Assembly (NCBI GenBank): GCA_012729405.1
Contig: JAAYDH010000035.1
Coordinates: forward strand, 1-10,715
Length of the DNA stretch: 10,715 bases
Reading direction: 5' to 3'
From: Erysipelotrichaceae bacterium
Lineage (GTDB): Bacteria; Bacillota_I; Bacilli_A; RFN20; CAG-826
Shown: piece after piece, positions 6,627-10,715 of the stretch
Layout of the letters: the number at the start of each line of letters is the position of its first letter
Numbering within the stretch: position 1 is the first letter of the stretch
The notes under the pieces: generated by a model
Databases searched by the model: none
Told to the model about the DNA's origin: nothing
The model's input: only the letters and a program-made list of their open reading frames with translations
Translations under genes and position numbers: made by a program

Positions 6627-7025
6627 TTATTTTTTTAATAAACCAATCACTAAGTTATAAACCGCCCCGATGAGAGTAAGACAAATGGAGAACAAGATAA
6701 AAATACCCATCGTGATCCATGGCCAGCCTGTACTTTCAAAACCAAACCAATCACCTTGTTCAAAAACCATAAAACAACCCATCGCACAAAGGCAAAATAA
6801 GACCGCTATGATGGAATATAGTAATCGTCCGCCCCTGATAATTCTTAAATCGTTGAGAATGCAAACAACGGTAGTGAGCACAAAAGCGGCGAATCCAGCG
6901 ACAAACCAAAGCGTTTCACCCCAGTTTTTGCCGAGTTCAACCATCCAAATAATGAAGAAAGCGCTATAGGAAATAAACGCGATTGAAACCAAGCTGATGT
7001 TAATGAGTCGAAAAATTCTTTTCAT
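6627..7025 (-). CDS. Small four-helix integral membrane protein of unknown function
   Basis: A 132-residue protein begins MKRIFRLINISLV and has four hydrophobic segments at about 7-29, 37-57, 68-88 and 102-127, ending VIGLLKK. A loop between helices 3 and 4 is rich in aromatic and acidic residues (FEQGDWFGFESTGWPW). No signal peptide cleavage site, enzyme motif or family signature is recognised. I start at ATG 7025, preceded by a weak GGGG site and by a plausible promoter at 7051-7079. The frame stays open to a TTG at 7079, but that codon lacks a ribosome site and forms part of the -35 element. The gene has its own terminator and lies between thrS and infC. Whether it is expressed as predicted is unknown. 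Confidence 0.75.
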   Translation of the reverse strand: MKRIFRLINISLVSIAFISYSAFFIIWMVELGKNWGETLWFVAGFAAFVLTTVVCILNDLRIIRGGRLLYSIIAVLFCLCAMGCFMVFEQGDWFGFESTGWPWITMGIFILFSICLTLIGAVYNLVIGLLKK

Positions 7026-7050
7026 AGGAAGTGCCCCGATATCTACCTTT

Positions 7051-7079
7051 ACTTTAAAGCTTTGTGGAAGTTTTTCCAA
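7051..7079 (-). promoter_or_regulatory. Candidate promoter of the membrane protein gene
   Basis: TTGGAA (7079-7074), a 17-base spacer and TAAAGT (7056-7051) lie between the thrS terminator and ATG 7025. The predicted start near 7044 gives a short 5' leader. Confidence 0.5.
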
Positions 7080-7106
7080 ACTTTTGTGGCAAACCAGCGA
7101 ACAAAG

Positions 7107-7134
7107 AAAAAGGCCGAACTTAATAGTTCAACCT
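7107..7134 (-). terminator. thrS terminator
   Basis: On the - strand AGGTTGAACT (7134-7125) pairs with AGTTCGGCCT (7120-7111) over 10 pairs including two G/T wobbles, around the loop ATTA, followed by TTTT. It lies 18 bases after the thrS stop codon. Confidence 0.8.
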
Positions 7135-7151
7135 CGATAAATATTGATGAT

Positions 7152-8918
7152 TTATTCAGTCGCTTTTTTGTCAGCGATTTCTTTTTGAATCAATTCAACA
7201 AAGGATTCCAAACCGACGGTGATTTGCTCGTTACTTCCAAACCGACGATAAGTAACTGTTCTGTCATCTCGCTCGTGATCGCCAATAACGAGGGTAAAGG
7301 GATATTTCTTCACTTGGGAGTTCCTCATCCGGTAGCCAAGCTTGTCGTTGCTGTCGTCGAGCTCAACGCGGATGTCTTTATCGCGAAGAATGTTGTACAC
7401 TTCTTTGCAATAATCGAGATGATAAGCATTGTTAACTGGCAAAACATTAACCTGCACTGGCGATAACCAAGCTGGGAAAGCGCCCCCGTAATGCTCGATT
7501 AAGATGCCGATAAATCTTTCAATCGAACCTAAGCAAGCGCGGTGGAGCATGATTGGTCGTTTCTTCTCACCATCGCTGTCGATATAGAAGCAGTCGAAAC
7601 GCTCAGGAAGGTTCATATCTAATTGAATCGTTCCGCATTGCCAAATGCGACCCATTGAGTCTTTGAGTTTGAAATCGAGTTTTGGGCCATAGAAGGCGCC
7701 ATCACCTGGGTTGATTTTAAATTCTCTGCCACTCTTCTCGCAGGCTTCTTTTAAAATGGCTTCGGATTTGTTCCAGATGTTGATGTCACCAATATAGCCG
7801 GTTTCGGGTCTCGTACTCAAAACGATGTAATAATCGAGTCCGAAAACACCATACATATCTTCATAGAATTGAAGCAAAGTTTTAATCTCATCAACCAACT
7901 GATCTTCTCGGCAGTAGATGTGAGCATCGTCTTGAGTAAAGGAACGGACTCTAAATAAGCCGTTCAAAGCGCCACTAGCTTCGTGACGGTGGACTAAACC
8001 TAATTCCGCCATGCGGATAGGCAAATCCTTGTAAGAATGGAGTGAATTCTTGTAAACAAGAATACTGCCAGGGCAATTCATTGGTTTGATAGCGAAATCT
8101 CTCTCGTCAATCTTGGTGGTGTACATGTTGTCACGATAATGTGACCAGTGTCCCGAAATCTCCCAAAGTTCTTTAGAAAGGATGACCGGAGTTTTGACGA
8201 TGACATAATGATATTTAAAGTGTTGTTCTTTCCAATATTGCTCAATCTCTTCACGGAAAATCATTCCGTTGGGCAGCCAGAAGGGGAAACCAGGACCATA
8301 TTCACTAATCATGAATAAGTCGAGTTGCTTACCTAATAAGCGGTGATCTCTTTTCTTTCTCTCTTCAATTAAGTCGAGATAAGACTTGAGTTCTTCTTCG
8401 CTCCACCAAGAGGTTCCGTAAATGCGAATTAACTGTTTATTTTTGCTATCGCCACGCCAATAAGCGCCAGCAATGCTCAATAATTTAAAGTGTTTAATTA
8501 AACCAGCGGACATGACGTGAGGCCCGCGGCACAAATCGATAAACTTACCTTGAGTAAAAGTAGTGATATCTTCGTTAATTTCTTTAATGAGTTCGATTTT
8601 ATAAGGATTGTTTTTGAATACTTCAAGAGCCTCTTCCTTTGTGAGCTGCTTTCTGACGATTTTTTCATCTCTTGAAGCAATCTCGCGCATCTTTTTCTCA
8701 ATCTTAGCTAAATCTTCCTCACCGATTGGTTGCGCAAAATCGATGTCATAGTAGAATCCGTTTTCAATTGCTGGGCCAAAGCCAAACAAGGCATCAGGAT
8801 ACAATTCTGAAACTGCCTCAGCGAGCAAATGGCTAGTCGAGTGATTTAGTACCTCGAGGGATTCTGGGGCTTTTTTGTCCATCTCGATGATGGAACCGTC
8901 GTGTTGTTGTACTTTCAT
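7152..8918 (-). CDS. thrS: Threonyl-tRNA synthetase lacking the TGS domain
   Basis: This class II synthetase charges tRNA-Thr. At 588 residues it is about 55 shorter than Bacillus ThrS (about 640). The usual N-terminal TGS domain is missing: after MKVQQHDGSIIEMDKK the protein goes directly into the editing domain. Editing residues are intact: H26 and H30 in HSTSH, C130 and H134 in CRGPH. The catalytic core has the zinc ligands C282 (MNCPGS), H333 (DDAHIYC) and H459 (MLHRACLGS), motif 2 around LFRVRSFTQDD and motif 3 SIERFIGILIEHYGG, then the anticodon-binding domain (about 485-588). ATG 8918 has GGAGGAG 7 bases upstream; a TTG at 8936 precedes that site and is rejected. Only 59 bases separate it from pfkA, too few for a T-box, so it is probably transcribed with pfkA. 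Confidence 0.97.
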   Translation of the reverse strand: MKVQQHDGSIIEMDKKAPESLEVLNHSTSHLLAEAVSELYPDALFGFGPAIENGFYYDIDFAQPIGEEDLAKIEKKMREIASRDEKIVRKQLTKEEALEVFKNNPYKIELIKEINEDITTFTQGKFIDLCRGPHVMSAGLIKHFKLLSIAGAYWRGDSKNKQLIRIYGTSWWSEEELKSYLDLIEERKKRDHRLLGKQLDLFMISEYGPGFPFWLPNGMIFREEIEQYWKEQHFKYHYVIVKTPVILSKELWEISGHWSHYRDNMYTTKIDERDFAIKPMNCPGSILVYKNSLHSYKDLPIRMAELGLVHRHEASGALNGLFRVRSFTQDDAHIYCREDQLVDEIKTLLQFYEDMYGVFGLDYYIVLSTRPETGYIGDINIWNKSEAILKEACEKSGREFKINPGDGAFYGPKLDFKLKDSMGRIWQCGTIQLDMNLPERFDCFYIDSDGEKKRPIMLHRACLGSIERFIGILIEHYGGAFPAWLSPVQVNVLPVNNAYHLDYCKEVYNILRDKDIRVELDDSNDKLGYRMRNSQVKKYPFTLVIGDHERDDRTVTYRRFGSNEQITVGLESFVELIQKEIADKKATE

Positions 8919-8977
8919 GCTTTTTCTCCTCCACAATACAATAGTGGGCTTCCTTTGTTTCTTATTATTGATGTTTC

Positions 8978-9937
8978 TTATTGAAGCATTTCAACCAATT
9001 TCATCAAGTTCTTGTGAATATCGCGTTTCATCTCGATGGCTTCAAAGATGTCGACACTTACAACACTGTTGTGCCGTATGCAGACTACTCTACCATACTC
9101 TTCGCGGCGAAATAATTCAATTGCTTCCGTGCCTAAGCGTGCGGCCAGAATACGATCGTGAGCAACTGGGCTCCCCCCTCTTTGCAAACGCCCGAGTATT
9201 TCGGTGCGCGTGGTAAATCCGGTCAGATGTTCAATCTTTTTAGCCAGTTCTTCTAGGTTAAGAAGGTTTTCGCTAACAATCACAATCGCGTGGCTCTTAT
9301 TTTGTGCTTTCATCTTTCTTAAACGACGGAACAATTCATCTTCTTTGGATGGGTGATCAAAGGTAATACAGGCTTCAGCGCCTTCGGCGAGTGACGAGAA
9401 TATTGCCAAATCTCCGCAGTGTCGTCCCATCACTTCTATGACTGAGCACCTCTGATGTGAACCAGATGTATCCTTAATTTTATCAACGCATTCGCAGATT
9501 ATGTTTAACGCAGTTGCGAAACCGATTGTCTCATCAGTAGATGCGACATCGTTGTCAATTGTTCCTGGGAGTCCGACGACAGGGAAGCCGGCTTTTGCCA
9601 TGTCGGCTAATCCGCGATATGTTCCGTCTCCACCAATCCCGATTAAGCCATCGATTTCAAAGTCGCGCAAAATGCGGACTGCTTTTTCAACGACAGCAGG
9701 ATCTTTAAATTGTTCTAAACGGGCGGAACGAATAATTGTTCCTCCTCGGTTCATAATATCGCTGGTGAATTCCTTATTAACTTGTTTGATGTTGCCTTCT
9801 AACAAACCTTTAAATCCTTCATAGATGACATACATGTCAATGCCATAAAATAGACCCGCTCGAATAACCACACGAATCGCGGCATTCATACCAGGCGCGT
9901 CTCCTCCGCTGGTGAGGACTGCAAGTTTTTTAACCAT
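8978..9937 (-). CDS. pfkA: ATP-dependent 6-phosphofructokinase
   Basis: PfkA phosphorylates fructose 6-phosphate to the 1,6-bisphosphate, the committed step of glycolysis. Its 319 residues equal the usual bacterial length. Seen motifs are TSGGDAPGMNAAIR (9-22), GIGGDGTYRG (100-109), PGTIDND (124-130) with catalytic D128, HQRCSVIEVMGRHCGDLA (161-178) and LGRLQRGGSP (248-257). Glycine in GGDG and in PGTIDND marks the ATP-using type; diphosphate-using relatives have D and K there. In the effector region the usual P-E-V stretch reads FDHPSKED, so allosteric control may differ. GAGGAGG precedes the ATG by 9 bases. It is first in a likely pfkA-thrS transcript; in many Firmicutes pfkA sits with pyk instead. 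Confidence 0.97.
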   Translation of the reverse strand: MVKKLAVLTSGGDAPGMNAAIRVVIRAGLFYGIDMYVIYEGFKGLLEGNIKQVNKEFTSDIMNRGGTIIRSARLEQFKDPAVVEKAVRILRDFEIDGLIGIGGDGTYRGLADMAKAGFPVVGLPGTIDNDVASTDETIGFATALNIICECVDKIKDTSGSHQRCSVIEVMGRHCGDLAIFSSLAEGAEACITFDHPSKEDELFRRLRKMKAQNKSHAIVIVSENLLNLEELAKKIEHLTGFTTRTEILGRLQRGGSPVAHDRILAARLGTEAIELFRREEYGRVVCIRHNSVVSVDIFEAIEMKRDIHKNLMKLVEMLQ

Positions 9938-9955
9938 AAGGGAATCCCTCCTCGC

Positions 9956-9979
9956 TAATAATAGAAAAAACTATTATTA
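9956..9979 (-). promoter_or_regulatory. Perfect hairpin in the pfkA 5' leader
   Basis: TAATAATAG (9979-9971) and CTATTATTA (9964-9956) form a 9-base perfect stem with a six-T loop on the - strand. It begins where transcription is predicted to start and ends a few bases before the pfkA ribosome site. It could stabilise the mRNA 5' end or affect translation. No T run follows, so it is not a terminator. Confidence 0.6.
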
Positions 9980-9984
9980 AGTCC

Positions 9985-10013
9985 ATTATGCTCTAAAAAG
10001 TAGTATATTTCCA
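9985..10013 (-). promoter_or_regulatory. Candidate pfkA promoter
   Basis: TGGAAA (10013-10008), a 17-base spacer and CATAAT (9990-9985) predict a start near 9979. An alternative -10, TATACT (10007-10002), lacks a good -35. Confidence 0.5.
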
Positions 10014-10021
10014 TAAATATA
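10004..10021. repeat. Inverted repeat over the pfkA -35
   Basis: TATATTT-CCAT-AAATATA is a perfect 7-base inverted repeat covering the proposed pfkA -35 element. Its position suits a repressor operator, but it is AT-only in the arms and chance is possible. Confidence 0.45.
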
Positions 10022-10083
10022 GAAAATTTTTGCCCCTTTAGTGCGTATGTCTGCGAATAATGTATTTCTACCTAGTAGTGTAT

Positions 10084-10192
10084 TTATCCACAATTTCGCA
10101 TGTGGAAAAACCCAATAAAAATTGCATTTATTAAGTTAGATTTATATTCATATAAATCAGCAAGAAATGATATGTGGATAAAGTTATCCCCA
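10084..10192. promoter_or_regulatory. DnaA-box cluster upstream of dnaB
   Basis: Two exact copies of the DnaA consensus TTATCCACA are present, at 10084-10092 (+) and 10173-10181 (-). Each is paired in opposite orientation with a one-mismatch copy: TTTTCCACA at 10101-10109 (-) and TTATCCCCA at 10184-10192 (+). The cluster lies between pfkA and dnaB, 23 bases or more upstream of the proposed dnaB -35. DnaA control of the adjacent promoters, or titration of DnaA, is the likely meaning; the role is inferred. Confidence 0.7.
10139..10158. repeat. AT-rich palindrome between the two DnaA-box pairs
   Basis: GATTTATA (10139-10146) and TATAAATC (10151-10158) form a perfect 8-base inverted repeat around TTCA. 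It lies between the left and right DnaA-box pairs and has no T run. Confidence 0.6.
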
Positions 10193-10214
10193 TTTTTTGC
10201 TTCCCTTTTTCATA

Positions 10215-10244
10215 TTGAAAAGGTTGTTTTTATCATGTGATAAT
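10215..10244 (+). promoter_or_regulatory. dnaB promoter
   Basis: TTGAAA (10215-10220), an 18-base spacer and GATAAT (10239-10244) preceded by TGT, an extended -10. The predicted start near 10251 leaves a leader of about 16 bases containing the ribosome site. CCTTTTTCA-TAT-TGAAAAGG (10204-10223, one bulged T) is an inverted repeat across the -35 and could be an operator. Confidence 0.6.
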
Positions 10245-10266
10245 AAGGCAACTTGGAGGTGGGAAG

Positions 10267-10715
10267 ATGAACATAGTAAATAGCAAAGATTTTCTCGAAG
10301 TGAAGTTAGCCTCCTTAATCGCTGATTACGATGTCGAGACACTCGCCAATCTCTATCAACCAATCGTTGGTCATCAAGCCCTCAGTTTATACATTTCCTT
10401 ATGGAGTGAAGCCAAGAGCCAGAAAATTACTCCGATTGTCACCCATGAGCAAATTTTCACTCGCATGCAAATCACCGCCGGCGAATTTGTTGAAGCTCGC
10501 AAAGCCCTTGAAGCCGTCGGTCTTATTAAGACTTACCAAGAAAAAACGGGTGATATGTCGATTTATCATTACAGCATCTTTTCGCCCAGTACTCCCAAAA
10601 ATTTCTTTGATAACTCCCTTCTTTACGGGATGTTGATCAAGAATCTCGGAGAAGTGGATGCAAATCGCTACCAATCTATCTACTATTTTGAACAACCAGC
10701 TCCTTTAGGAGTGGA
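10267..10715 (+). CDS. dnaB: Replication initiation and membrane attachment protein DnaB (partial, N-terminal)
   Basis: An open frame of 149 codons runs off the right edge. The sequence begins MNIVNSKDFLEVKLASL and contains LANLYQPIVGHQALSLYISLW at about 27-47, split by no gap, the hallmark of the DnaB/DnaD winged-helix N-terminal domain (LYQP.IG..A..LY..LW). This Firmicute DnaB is the helicase loader partner of DnaD and DnaI, not the replicative helicase that bears the same name in Escherichia coli. Together they place helicase on DnaA-opened origin DNA. GGAGG (10255-10259) precedes the ATG by 7 bases. In Bacillus the next gene is dnaI; here it would lie outside. DnaA-box-like sites upstream suggest control by the initiator. 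Confidence 0.88.
   Translation, partial: MNIVNSKDFLEVKLASLIADYDVETLANLYQPIVGHQALSLYISLWSEAKSQKITPIVTHEQIFTRMQITAGEFVEARKALEAVGLIKTYQEKTGDMSIYHYSIFSPSTPKNFFDNSLLYGMLIKNLGEVDANRYQSIYYFEQPAPLGV

Noticed and set aside
7062..7466. Open frames on the + strand opposite thrS and pfkA (also 8875-9216 and 9501-9824)
   Set aside because: They are shadows of well-supported - strand genes, without recognisable motifs.
8919..8936. thrS start at TTG 8936
   Set aside because: It lies upstream of the GGAGGAG ribosome site, which serves ATG 8918.
10021..10266. Possible chromosomal origin, because of DnaA boxes, AT-rich DNA and TAG repeats near 10076
   Set aside because: Only four boxes, no dnaA, dnaN or rpmH nearby, and the sequence is a promoter region between pfkA and dnaB. 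Regulation or titration is simpler.
10399..10695. Open frame of 98 codons on the - strand
   Set aside because: It lies opposite the partial dnaB, which has the family motif, a promoter and a ribosome site.
1..10715. Mobile elements, CRISPR arrays, tRNA or rRNA genes
   Set aside because: No transposase-like frame, regular spaced repeat, tRNA cloverleaf or rRNA signature was found on reading both strands.

Overview
The window looks like a stretch of core chromosome from a low-GC Gram-positive bacterium. Gene order is Bacillus-like: rpsD and ezrA diverge, cysteine desulfurase and thiI follow ezrA, infC-rpmI-rplT form one unit, and thrS, pfkA and dnaB complete the window. Genes use the standard code: TGA ends the cysteine desulfurase inside an ATGA overlap with thiI, and TAG ends infC, so this is not a TGA=Trp mycoplasma. 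The short intergenic regions, the zinc-free S4 and a ThrRS lacking the TGS domain would fit a reduced-genome Bacilli lineage near Acholeplasma or other standard-code mollicutes. That placement is inference.

Layout. 1-104 is the 3' end of an unidentified + strand gene, separated by a bidirectional terminator from rpsD (-). rpsD has a strong promoter and a long structured leader that resembles the S4 autoregulatory leaders of Firmicutes. Running away from rpsD is the + strand operon ezrA, cysteine desulfurase, thiI (1160-5218). Its genes overlap by 14 and 4 bases and end at a second bidirectional terminator. The other side of that terminator is the - strand operon infC-rpmI-rplT, preceded by an L20-type leader with a transcription attenuator. 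Further right on the - strand lie a small four-helix membrane protein with its own promoter and terminator, then thrS, then pfkA; thrS and pfkA probably share a transcript. The 329-base gap between pfkA and the + strand partial dnaB (10267 to the window end) holds two diverging promoters, several inverted repeats and two inverted pairs of DnaA-box-like sites.

How the genes work together. S4, IF-3, L35, L20 and ThrRS serve translation. The desulfurase and ThiI probably form a sulfur relay for 4-thiouridine in tRNA, without a rhodanese domain. EzrA acts at the division ring, DnaB in helicase loading at the origin, and PfkA in glycolysis. No mobile element, CRISPR array, rRNA or tRNA was seen.

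The most interesting points are the DnaA-box cluster in front of dnaB, the TGS-less but editing-competent ThrRS without a T-box, and the L20 leader followed by a probable non-AUG (ATC) start of infC. The gene content itself is ordinary housekeeping, and I do not see a new multi-gene system.
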